Of a stretch of DNA of 64,000 nucleotides, positions 35,417-46,644 are shown in pieces; positions within the stretch are counted from its first letter, which is position 1, and every line of letters starts with the position of its first letter. The notes below the pieces were generated by a model. The model made no database searches. It saw only the letters and a list, made by a program, of their open reading frames with translations, and was not told the origin of the DNA. The DNA is taken from positions 142,650 through 206,649 of the forward strand of contig OY986975.1 in NCBI GenBank assembly GCA_963920575.1, read 5' to 3'. A program made the position numbers and the translations under genes. This DNA is from Narthecium ossifragum (lineage: Eukaryota > Streptophyta > Magnoliopsida > Dioscoreales > Nartheciaceae).

Positions 35417-35976
35417 CTCCTCCTCAATTCCCTTTCGATCCGATCCGATATCCGTCTGGGCACGCCAATATTGCCGACGAACGTCCTCTTTCGCTACTTC
35501 TCTTCGCTCGGGGCCAGAGACTTCCAGATGGGTGTCGACGCTTCCCACCAACGCGTCTTCGCAATTGTTCCGTTTGACGACACGCTACCCGTTTTACGTA
35601 CTCTTCTAACAGCTTATCATATTACACTGTACCCGTGGGGAAATAGGACAGCCCAGCCCAGCCCAGCCCAGCCTAGCACAGCCCATAAAGTAAGCGGGTG
35701 CCTCTGGTGTGGGTGTGGCCCCCGGATGGCCATCCAGCTGTGTTGCTATTGCTAGGCAGGCAGAGGGAGGCTTTTCTTATAGTCGTTGCCCGGTTGTTAT
35801 GCCGGGCAAGCGTCCCCTCATTAATCTCATCTTGATACAAGAAGACTTCCTTACATACGGCAACATAATGGTGTTCTACTTGGGAGTACCACTGTCTAAA
35901 TCGAGTGGAGGTGCATTGGTATAGTGTGTGTGTGAGAGAGAGAGACGAAGGGTAGGGTAAGGCACAGGCACGGGGG
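35417..35976. promoter_or_regulatory. Divergent promoter between the GRAM and DUF1350 genes
   Basis: 560 bases between the start codons. It contains (CCCAG)n at 35649-35672, an AGGC-rich middle and a GT-GA microsatellite at 35925-35944 just upstream of the DUF1350 start. The overlapping ORFs here in several frames are shadows of this GC-rich leader. Confidence 0.75.
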
Positions 35977-38900
35977 ATGGAGATGGTTAGCTGCTCCATG
36001 TTGTTCGGTCGTGGTCTCCCTTGCTTGGGTCCCCGTCATCCGGCCGAGCCGTTTCAGCGGCGACGCTACTTCTGCCCGAGTCGCCAACAAGGCGGCGGCG
36101 GCTTCTTCCTCTTCCTTCGGGAGGGACACCACCGGCGGCCGCCGCAGCAGAGACTCAGGACCTTGCGGGTTGCCTGCTCTGCGGATGAGGCCGAGAAGAG
36201 AGTGATTACCAACGATTCCATTCAGGTCTATTCCCAGATCGAAAGGTACGCCCCCACCTGTTTTAGGTTGTTTCTACTTGTAGCGAATTTTGCTTGTATC
36301 TCTCCATCCTTTGATCATCCTCGAATCAAAGGCTGTCTTCATCCCATACGAATGGCCTATTTCGACACTGAAGCATAAACTGGCCAGCCGTTGATATTGA
36401 CCATGTGGCGGATTCATTGTTCCTCAATTATTATGTCTTGGTTGAACAATGAACAGATGCAAAAGGAACATTATAGAGTTATCATTCCTTTAAGTCTGCT
36501 ATTTTGACGACTGGATGCTTGTAGATGGCAGAGGACGAGCTTTGCCATACCATCCGAGATGTTGAATACGGATAGGGGCATTAAATTTTTTTAACATAAA
36601 ATGAATTAAGGTGGTATATGTAAAGATTGAGCTGGAAATTAGTATGATGAATGGAAGTGATTCGGCTGAATGTGATCAGCTAACTGTTTGAGATGGTCTC
36701 GTTGTCTAGAATATGCCAATTTCAGCATGGTCTCATTCTATAGGGTATGCCAATTTCATCATATTTGAGTACGCATCCTTGAGTTCAACTGAATAATTAG
36801 ATGAAAAGCTGATTGCACTAAGAACTTGATGGTAGTAGCTAGGTAAATGTTACCTTTTCTTTGTCTTCGTCGTCACTTTTTCAGTATCATTGCATAGGAT
36901 ATACTTCCAGAAGGGCTGGCCAAATTGGTTGATGTGGATGCTCTAGGATTTGCTGGGTGTACACCACACCCTATTGTACTGCTAATTGATGGCAGAAAAT
37001 CTGATCGACAATCCTGAGTGACAATTTTCCGCATTTAAGTGCAGATTAATAACAGAAACAGCGAGGCGGTCTCAAGATGGATGGGGCACTTCTGGAAATT
37101 GGAATGAGATTGAGGTCGTCTTCATTACACTATATATGGCTCTTAGTTCTATGCATGGTGAAACTTGCGACGCACTTTGACTGATTGATAAAATTTTTTT
37201 GCTATAAACTGATGTTTGTTAGGGTACAAAAGCACGAATTTATGAGATTTATTATAGAGGAAGAAAAAAAGTGGTGGAGAAAGTTTTGATCGTCGTACTA
37301 ATTGTCTTTTGAGTGATGTTCTTGCAATTGAATAGGCTAAATTATTTGAGAGTTGGAAAATATACACATATTTCTATTATCTCATTCTTAAATTATCCCC
37401 ACTCTACACAAAGAATACAATATACTTGAATACTTTATGCTACATACATTGTATGGTCTGTGTATTGTAAGCTACCAATTCCTTTGTGGTATGCTTGTTG
37501 AATATGGTGTTGCAAATACATGCTCAAATGTTCTTGCTATTTTTTTAAGAATGCCAAGTGTATATGTTAAACAGGTTATGTTTGAACATTGTGTTAATGC
37601 TAGTGGTCCAGTGCCACCAGATAAAACTTAAGATATGCGAATATTGGACTTTTCTTGAGGCTTAATAGGGCAAAGAGGAATGTGTGCCTTTTGCAGCACA
37701 CATGGTGGAAGCTGAATGTGTCTTGAGTGCAACCTTCAGCTCCTGTACTTGATAGTTCTAATATATGCCCTGCATGCCTTAACCATTTCAATTGATTCTC
37801 CATGAATTAGACCTGAATTATGCCATTTCCATTTTTATTTAATAAATTCATTTCTCACCTTACCATGTGGAGTTTTCCTTCTTATTTACCTTTTTGTTTT
37901 TGTTTTTATCTCTTGGTGCTTTACTTGTATTTACTTTGCACTTGTAACCAAGACAATAGTATGCTTGCTACCATTTGTAGTTTAGCGTTGATCACGGAAG
38001 ACACATAATAGGCCGAAACCCCATACATTGCTAGCCCACCAGCTATTTATTCAGAAGACTACACTATCTTGCTCCTAGCTTGCGGAATAAACTAAGATTT
38101 TAAACTTAAACCTCAGGGATCAAAATGTTAGATATGATCTTCGGTCCAGGCTTTTACTTCATTTTGTTATTTGTTAAGCATCAAGCAAAACTCATATCCA
38201 CCCACTCTGTCCTCCAAAATTCAAGCATAGTGTCCTGAACTCTTCTCCTCGATTAAACTAACGGACAACCTGAAAACTCTGTTCATTGATTGGTCATGAT
38301 TTGCGAGTGTCTCCTAGATAAGACTAGCTTTCTGGCATAGACATCAACATAGATAGAATTTGATTGTCTTTGGGGTTTACTATTAAATCTGTGTTAATGA
38401 AATAACCCACTTATTAGGGACTAACTTCCTAAATACAGTTCGTTCTTGCTGATGCTGATCAAGTTGCCCTTCTTGCATGAAGATGTATGGAATGTGTCAA
38501 GGTTGTCAAATGACAATAGAATATAGATCTTGGAAAGATTAGGTTACTTACTTCAATAGATGATGAACAAATGATGCTTTGTTACGAAACCACTCATATT
38601 TGTGCAGACTTACTTTCTACTTTAGGGTGTGTGGGTGCTCAAACCAAAAAACATGAGGCCGACAGCAGTTATTCATTTTATTGGTGGTATATTTGTTGGT
38701 GCTGCACCTCAACTTACATATCGCTTGTTTCTTGAGCGACTCTCAGAAAAGTAAGTTGATTTCACTCTTACTTTTTCAATGTCATGTCTTTATAGTTTTG
38801 CGCTTAACCACACACTCTACTATAGCAAGTTAAGAAATTAAGAATTCACAATCAGGTAGGCAACTGTTAGTTCCTTGCATTTAAGGTTTAGATAATTCAA

Positions 38901-41900
38901 CCATGAGTGGTGTGAAGGAAAGGGCAATAATTTGTTTCACTAATGATCTTCTTTTCCTAGGTGCTAGTGTGTAACCATTGAAGGTACCATGAGATGTTTA
39001 TTTTGCTGTACTTGTTTTATATAATTTGCACTTGTTGGATAGCAAGAAGGATGACAGTGGTATCTCTTTAGTTAGTTGCTCTTTGATGCAGCTATCTTGC
39101 AAAAGTTTACAACGAGCACAGAATGTATGTATGGCTAGATAGTCAGATTCTAATGAAGAGAGTAAGACTTATAAACCTGTCACAGTTTTTGTTTTCATCT
39201 TTTGCTTAACTGGCACTTTAGTCTATGCAAAATGACTGATGCCTCTCTGCATTTACCAGCAGTAGGCTCTTATCGAAGCACCTCAACTAACTTTTGTCAG
39301 ACAATGTGTCATGACTATTGTCTCTACCAACAGCATATCCTACGTTTTGACTGTTGGATTATTTTTACTTGTTGATATCTATCTGTGAAAGGCATAGTGG
39401 CTCATACTGGCATTTATCTCAGACTTGAAATTTGGTTTAACTATGTGTGAAATGTATGGAACCCAGTGCTTGCTTTATTTGGGCTGACACTCAAACGTCT
39501 GTCATTAGAAGATTTTTCTCTACGGAAGATGTGAAGATACAAGTTTCTATACAACTTTTGACATTGCACTCTTGTTATAGAAGTTTTACTGTATTTTTCT
39601 TGCAAGACTGACTTTTAATAAGACTGTATTTTAATGAAGATCCTCTATCGTAGTCAATTTGACTAATGGATCTCTGTATATCGTCTTACATGTTTTGCTA
39701 GTTCTAGTTGATTTGTTTAATCATTTTTCTGTGATATAGGGGTGCTTTGGTGGTTGCCACGCCTTTTGCTAGCGGTTTCGATTACTTCTTCATAGCTGAT
39801 GAAGTGCAATTTAAGTTTGATAGATGCCTTCGAATCTTAAAAGACACTGTAAGTTCATGAGATAACATGCATAATTCATTAGAATGTTTCCTTCTGAAAT
39901 CTTGATCTTATGTTCTTGGAATTCTGCAGGTGAGCGACCTTCCAATATTTGGGCTTGGTCACTCTTTAGGATCTGTCATCCACCTTCTGATCGGTAATTA
40001 TTACATATATGTTTAACTTTCCCTCTTAAATTGCCAGTTTGTTGGAAAATTTATTCTGCTACATTATGACGCAAAGGATCGAGATATGCTGTTCAAAGAA
40101 GTGGCAATGCACTAATGGCTTTCAATAACAAGGTACTAAAGTACCTCCTCCGTCTTTTTGTAGATCATTGTATTAAGGTCATTTCTTGTATGTGATCCCT
40201 TGAAGATAAGTCTATGCCTCAGTACATGTTAGTACACCAACTATGCCTTTTGTGGGGAAGGCACCGTTGCTACTCTTATTAGGCAGCAAGAATTCCAATC
40301 CTGTTCTATATCCCTGTAGGTAGTTGGACAGAATTTGGCGCCCTAGGAACTAACTGGTTTATGGGTTCACTTGCTAGGGCCAAGTATTGGTAGCATTTTG
40401 GAGGATCCAATGTTATTGTGTCTTCATTATAATCCACAAAAAATTAATATGAATCACCTGAAGATATTCACCATGGAGTTTGATTGGGCGATTCTCATGA
40501 AATTTTCGCAAAAATAGCTTTATCTTTTTCCACTCAACATCCTGTTTGATGTATAATAGTTCAGGAAAAGAAAATAAACTTACAACTTCAAGAATATTAT
40601 CATGTATAACTTTATATTCAAGCACTTATGTCTTCCTGGTACAAATTTGTATCATCTGTATGATTATACCTTGCATTTTGTAGTTAAAGAGCTTTTAGTT
40701 CTTGAAAATTGGTCTGCTTTCAAACAAGCTTCATTGTGCAGGAGGCAAGCGAGGCTATCCCATTGTTCTCTCCAGTTATTGTGCCGATGGCTCAAAGTTT
40801 TGGTCCACTTCTATCTCAGCTCACCTCATCTCCAACAATTGTTCGTGGTGTGAGCACTTGAGTCCCATGATTACCATACACGTGTCAGCTATTGCTTATC
40901 AACTGATTCAACTAAATGATTCCTGTCTTGGCCTACATTTACCACTGATTTAGAAGCCACATATTTCCTGTGCATAACATTATACTTGAGACAGCTCATT
41001 TCACATATTCGAACATACCATTCTGTGGTGCATATAAGCTAACTCCACTATATCAGATGGATGATAGATAAATAAGTCGGCAGAAACCTTAATAATAAGA
41101 TATTATAGATCAAGCGCCTCTTCAAATTTTGGAATTACGGCCCGAGGTAGCAACAAATTGTTGTTTTCTACCATGGATTGCCTCTTGCTCTTAGTACCAT
41201 TGTCCTTTTTGTCATTAGCTCATTTCCGTTCGATATTACATCATAGAGCTTTGCTATCATTTAGTTATCAGATATTATACGACATGGAGAACTTGAAGCT
41301 TTTTTGGGTGCCCTATCTAGTAATGGGCTAATTAAAACTTGGAAGGTTGTTGACATCAGGGATTGTTATGCCAGTCGACACATATTGGTGCAGATCAATA
41401 CTTATTGTGCTGTTTAAATTATCAGCGCGAAGTCTGTATCAGCACAAACCCTGTGCCGATACATCTATTAGCCCAGATGATTGCCTCGAATGTCGGCATG
41501 AATCCGTGCCCTGCGTCGGCATCTACCACATTCTTGATTGATATAGATGCTTTCTGCATTGAACTGATCTAGGCGCGTGACATTGATAGAAAGGAAAATG
41601 AACTAAACCCTTTCAGCATAGGCACTCCATGTTAATTAAAAATGATTCTTTCTGCCTTCCATTGAGGATGTGTGAGCTCTATGGCAGTCCCTGGAAGTTT
41701 CCAGCTATGTGGGCTCGCTAAACCTACTATGCTCCCTCTTTCTGTATAAGCTTTCTTGTCATGTAAAGAATTTTAAGTTGCGTTATCTTTCGATAAAAAT
41801 AGAACAAATGGTGGATTGGAATAGTACTTTAATTAGTACTTTGATTTTATTTCAAAAGATAGCATATGGTTTCGAAGTTTATTATCATCTTCTTACAATT

Positions 41901-44900
41901 TTTTCTCAAAAAGTGTGTTTTCTACTGATATGTTGTCCATAACCTCCTGTATATAGGCTGAAATAGCCATGAAGCAATTAGAAAATCTCAGTCCACCAAT
42001 TATGAGGCAGGTACTGCCTCTGGTTGAGCAGCTTCCTCCATTGTACATGGATTTAGTCCAAGGAAGAGAATATTTTATCCCAAAACCAGAGGAAACTCGG
42101 CGATTGGTATGCAAATTGGCTTGTTAGTCCTATATTGTCTCTCTGCCATGAAAATGTGTATGTGCGTCTGACCTTTTAATATATTTTTTGCTTAAATATC
42201 TCCTCTCTTGGATATTAATAAGATGTGTGCTCTAGAAACAAATGTAATTCCTACTAGAAATTGTGATCTTTTTGATCTAGTAGGTTGTAGTTCCATGTAA
42301 TCATAGAGTACTTTTGCCCGCTATTCTGAATTTATCTTTAGGACTCATGAAATATTTTGCAAGTTTTATTAATAGCCACAGTGAGCCTATATTCGAGATT
42401 CTCTAATGTTGTGTTAACTTCAAGAGTGTATGAGCACATGAAGAGAGGCAGCCTGCTATAGCGGCCTGAGTCCGCCCAAACCACTAGATCAAGGTCCCAA
42501 CTGCTGTGTTGCTTCCCCACAGGAGGGCAATCTTGACTCAAAGTCTTCTCCACAGGAGACCAATTCTTGAGGGGATGAGCATGCAAGGTGTCTTGCTGGA
42601 GACCATAGGTTATCCTTTCAATGGCAGTTGTTGTCACATCCACCTTGATCCTGAGCGATTGTAAGAATATGTGTGGCCCTTATTGCCGGGCTCGTGTGGT
42701 GAGTAGCCGTCGTGGAAATCCCCACATCACTGTCGTTGTGCTAGAGAAACTTCAGGTCACTTATGATGAGGTCATGAAAATTGAAATGCTCTGCCATTGA
42801 AAATCTTAAAACATTTGGTTTGGTTGATCCTTAGGTGGCAGACTTGGCCTGGATGTCCTCAAATGGTCCCTCTTGTCCCAATGGAAGACACAATATCCCT
42901 TCTTTTTCGTAGATATGGCAAGTAGTGTTGGAGGAAATGTGGTATGATGAGATCCCGATCTGAGAGAGATCTCACCAGGTAGTGGAAGAAGAAATAAGAT
43001 GGAGAAGATGATAAAAACTGATCATTTAATGGCCGATGACACCCCTTTTAACCAATTGATGGCTAGAAGAACTCCTGACCCAATTAACGACTAGGAAGAC
43101 CCCTTTCTTTTCTTTACTGATTTCTTGAACGATAACAGGCAGAATCTAGCCTCTTATTTATAGAGGCATACAGAAATCCTAGGACTCTCAAATACCTAGA
43201 TAACATCGTAGTCATTGGATGTGTAGCCACCTAACGAGTGCCTCAAATCTAGCCTAGCTCACAACTGGCTCACGCCCAGCCTGACTCCATCTCAACTCCA
43301 CTTGACTCAATCGCAACCTCCTACTTAATTAGTAGAAATATGATTGACCCTTCCTGCAGCAGAACTCCAACCTACTGATAACTTGGGCTTGGTCTTCTGG
43401 CTTGACCTAGTATCAGGCTTCTACCATTCTTCATTCTTGAAATTCACCTTGTCCTCGCGGTTGAGCTCGTGTTCGGCAGGTTGGGTTCGTCGACTCGATT
43501 TCTTTACTAATTTGTTGCATGAATAACCGACGGGCTCTAGCCTCCTATTTATAGAGGCATAAAGAAATCTTAGGACTCCCAAATACCTATATAACATCAT
43601 AGCCATTGGATGTGTAACCGCTTAACGAGTGGCTCTTATTTAGTCCGACAGAGTCATGACTGACTCAGGATCACACCCAACCTGGCTCAATCCTAACTCC
43701 ACTTCACTCAATTTAACGAATACAAATATTACTCATATTCCTGACTCTTATGTCAAGACTCCAACCTACTGATTACTTAGGCTTTTCCTTCTGGCTCGAC
43801 CCAAGATTGGGTTCCTATCACAGTATGTCCTCACAAAATAAACCTGGTCTATCTGCGGCTGAAGGCTCTCATTGTTTAATTGGCAAGATGATATTCATGA
43901 GATTGTCTCTAGTTTTCTCATGCTCCCATCTGGATCTGCTTCTGAGGCTCCAGTTGGAGTAGTGTTGGGAGTTCTTAGTCAGATCGCCACTGATGTTGGA
44001 GTTCTTCTCACCTTCGGTCTTCCCATGAAGAATGCTGGTCGATTTAGGTTTGTACATGTGTCTATGGTGTTAGATTTAGAAACCTGCTTCCAGTCGGGTA
44101 CTGAGAATGACTGAAGGCTGTGGGTGTTTTTCATTCACTTCACATTGAGGGGATCATGGTTTTTCCCAGCTGTGCACTGATTGGGCATTTGGCTGATGTG
44201 TGCACTTTGCCCTGCTCTGAACAGTGTCCTGATTTGTTGCCACTGCAATGACGACGGTGGCAGTAGATAGTAACTCAATTGGAAAAGTAATCTATCAAAG
44301 TTTCCTCCCGTGGCCTCACCAGAAAATTGGCATGTGAAGAAGGGCTATGCTGATACTAAGCGTGGTCTTACTGGTGAGTTGGATCATTGCTTAGCTCAGA
44401 CGTCGGGGCCACTGCACCAAAGCCTGTCCTGTGATCCGTGGGCTGCTTATCGTAGCTTCTATTTCGACTCAGATGCTTGTTCATCCGCTAAAGTAGGTAT
44501 CTGTAGGTTTTAAGGCAGGCAGTAAAATATTGGTCGAAGATCCTGTAGGGAATAGGGTCAGGGTGTGTTATTTCCTTTTTAAATTAGCACTTCCCTTGGT
44601 TGTCATGAAACTGTTCATGCATCTTGCAAATTCTATTAAAACATTAATCAACTTCTGTGTTAGTTATCCTGTGTTCCTCCAGATACTAAGATTCATTGTT
44701 ACCCGTTTCTACAGATAAAATCTTACTATGGGGTTTCAAGGAACCTCCTCGTAAGATTTAAGGATGATACAATTGATGAGACATCAGTGTTAGCTCAGCT
44801 TTTGAGTGTTGAGTCAGCCATAAGTTCACAGCTGGATATGGCGATACGGTCCTTGCCTGGAGATCATGGACTTCCACTACAACAGGTACGTTTGATATTT

Positions 44901-44905
44901 AAGAG

Positions 44906-44937
<32 letters not shown>

Positions 44938-45362
44938 CAATGTGGAATAAATATCGAGAATGAGCATAAATAAACAGAAACCATGGAGTCGAGAAATCCT
45001 TGATCCCTTGCTTTGTATTCCCTAGCCTGCTTTGGTTATCATCCCGTTATCTCAGCAAATGGTGCCTCACATTTGCTTTACACATTTTGGCTCTTATATT
45101 ACTCATGTAACAATGAACTTATTTGCAGGTCTTCCCAGATGTCCCACCGGCCATGGCTGATGCTGTTAACCGTGGGGGTGAGCTGCTTGCAAATTTGACT
45201 GTTGGAACGCCATGGGAATCAGTGGCTAAAGAAGTGGGTGGCACATTGGGCACAGACTCGGGGATCCTACGAGCTCAGATCTCGAAGGACGTTGATACGC
45301 TTGTAAATGCAATCATGTCATGGATGGATTCAAACGCTGGTCCCCGGCTGCTTCGGCAATGA
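35977..45362 (+). CDS. DUF1350 alpha/beta-hydrolase-like plastid protein, 448 aa, ten exons
   Basis: Exons 35977-36245, 37045-37114, 38626-38750, 39740-39848, 39930-39993, 40077-40132, 40742-40840, 41957-42106, 44715-44885 and 45129-45362 total 1347 bases, 449 codons with the TGA stop. Residues 1-70 are basic and lack acidic residues early (MEMVSCSMLFGRGLPCLGPR), a likely chloroplast transit peptide. The hydrolase-like core has HFIGGIFVGAAPQLTYRLFL, GALVVATPFASGFDYFF and a nucleophile-elbow GHSLG at about residues 201-205. The C-terminal half has LENLSPPIMRQVLPLVEQLP, SYYGVSRNLLVRFKDDTIDE and FPDVPPAMADAVNRGGELL. Cyanobacterial and plastid relatives are known; the substrate is not. Exon 7 ends at an unusual donor (GTTCGT). 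Intron 8 (2.6 kb) is filled with repeats. Confidence 0.92.
41340..41560. repeat. Repeat-like segment rich in GTGCCGAC / GTCGGCA phrases
   Basis: Intron 7 of the DUF1350 gene contains CAGTCGACACATATTGGTGC, CTGTGCCGATACATCT, GTCGGCATGAATCCGTGC and GCGTCGGCATC. Related phrases occur at 22050-22125 (ATGCCGACTGC, CTGTGCCGATTCATG). It looks like a dispersed non-coding repeat. No ends defined. Confidence 0.4.
43111..43840 (+). repeat. 390-bp tandem duplication, LTR-like, in intron 8 of the DUF1350 gene
   Basis: 43111-43500 and 43501-about 43840 are diverged direct copies. Shared landmarks are TCTTTACT, CTATTTATAGAGGCATA (a TATA-box-like site), AGGACTC-CAAATACCTA, CATTGGATGTGTA, ACTCCAACCTACTGAT and TCTGGCTTGACC/TCTGGCTCGACC. 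The TATA-like box with dense short motifs resembles LTR DNA, but TG..CA borders and target duplications were not found. Confidence 0.75.
44908..44936. repeat. (AT)n microsatellite
   Basis: Uninterrupted AT dinucleotide run of about 29 bases in the last-but-one region of the DUF1350 gene (intron 9). Confidence 0.95.
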
Positions 45363-46230
45363 ACATACTTATTGGTAAAATTATACTTTACATGCGATCC
45401 TTATTGGTCATAGCGTTGAAGGCTATAGAAGATCCACATTGACTTCATAGCTGCGGTTTATGTACAGCATCTCCACTCTCCAGTTTGTGCAGGACATAAA
45501 AATAAAATAAAAAAACCTTCAGAGACACAACGAAGGTAGAATTTACTGTGGTCATTCGTGTGAACTGTAACAAAACTTTCAAACTAGCATTTAAGACAGT
45601 TGGGGAATATGCTTTGTATATTTTAGGTATGATAAATTCAGATGCCGGGAGTGAATTAGGATTTGATCATTATTTTGGCGTTACTTGTATCAGCATAGAA
45701 CATATATTCAGTACAATATTCTATGTATAAGCTTGTACAGCTAATAAGCTGAGGCATTGTCAATGAAAGATGCCAAAGAGACGCTTGAACATCCCCAGAA
45801 ACAATCTTGGGCATTTTTTTATTCAACTTGAATATAACGAGAATGTACTTCTAGGGATGTGACAGGGCGTTGCATGCTAGAGCTCATCAAAACCATAGGG
45901 CTGTGCTTGGTTTGTGGAGCTCTTCAATTTTTTTCTGAATGCATGTACACAGAAGACAAATTGCTTAGCTAGAGGAAGCAATCACGGTGTGCGGATGTCA
46001 GCCAGGATCAGAAAGGGTCTCTCTTCTCTCTACTGGGATCTAGAATCTGGCCTCCCACCGCCTGTTGATCTCTCTACTCTGGTGTAGGAACTTTTGTGTT
46101 TTTTTGGGTTTCTGTAATTTCTGCTTTCCTTGGCCTGTTCTAGGCTCAACTTGTAGAAAAAAAACAAGAAGCAGTCACGGTTTCTGACACAGTATGAATT
46201 ACCATAAGTTTAAAGATCTGTGTACATTCG
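45363..46230. other. 3' flank of the DUF1350 gene
   Basis: Holds the DUF1350 3' UTR. T-rich and TGTA-rich stretches near 45590-45730 (TTGTATA, GTGAACTGTAAC) could be polyadenylation context. No gene recognised. Confidence 0.4.
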
Positions 46231-46412
46231 TATCTAATTCATCGGTAGAAGTTCTACCGATGGATTAGAAGAACCAATTGGTAGTGTTCTACCGATTAGA
46301 TCATTGATATATTCAATCGATAGATTGATCTAATCTATCAGTAATATTTATTACCGATGAACTAGGTGAATCAAGCAAAAGATATCTACCGATTGAATGT
46401 ATTCAAATCAGC
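46231..46412. repeat. Cluster of ATCGGTAGA / TCTACCGAT hairpins
   Basis: A perfect 11-base stem with a one-base loop (CATCGGTAGAA-g-TTCTACCGATG, 46240-46262) is followed by at least four more half-sites (TTGGTAGTG, TTCTACCGATT, ATTACCGATG, ATCTACCGATTGA). It lies in the 1.28 kb spacer between the tail-to-tail DUF1350 and RAD52-2 genes and is probably a small fold-back MITE; ends not defined. Confidence 0.6.
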
Positions 46413-46644
46413 GTCCTTACCATAACTTGAAAACAGGCTTGAAAAACTGTATCTCATATGTGCCGGTTACACAACAAACTCAATGGCAAATGACAGTCGC
46501 CAGGTGATTCATACAAAAACATCTCCATTAAGCCTCAAAAACAGGATAGATTTATATCATATTAAAGAGCATAAAACCAGTTCACCCACTAAATATCACT
46601 TAAGGTTGCAAAATGCTTCATGGAAATTTAGCTTAGAACTGCTT

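Noticed and set aside
35198..35755. Overlapping plus-strand ORFs of 122 and 143 codons opposite the GRAM gene
   Set aside because: They are antisense shadows of GC-rich exon 1 and the leader; the minus strand has clear homology and splice sites.
44310..44513. Plus ORF in intron 8 of the DUF1350 gene as a retrotransposon gag piece
   Set aside because: No zinc knuckle or gag motif readable; left as repeat-like intron DNA.
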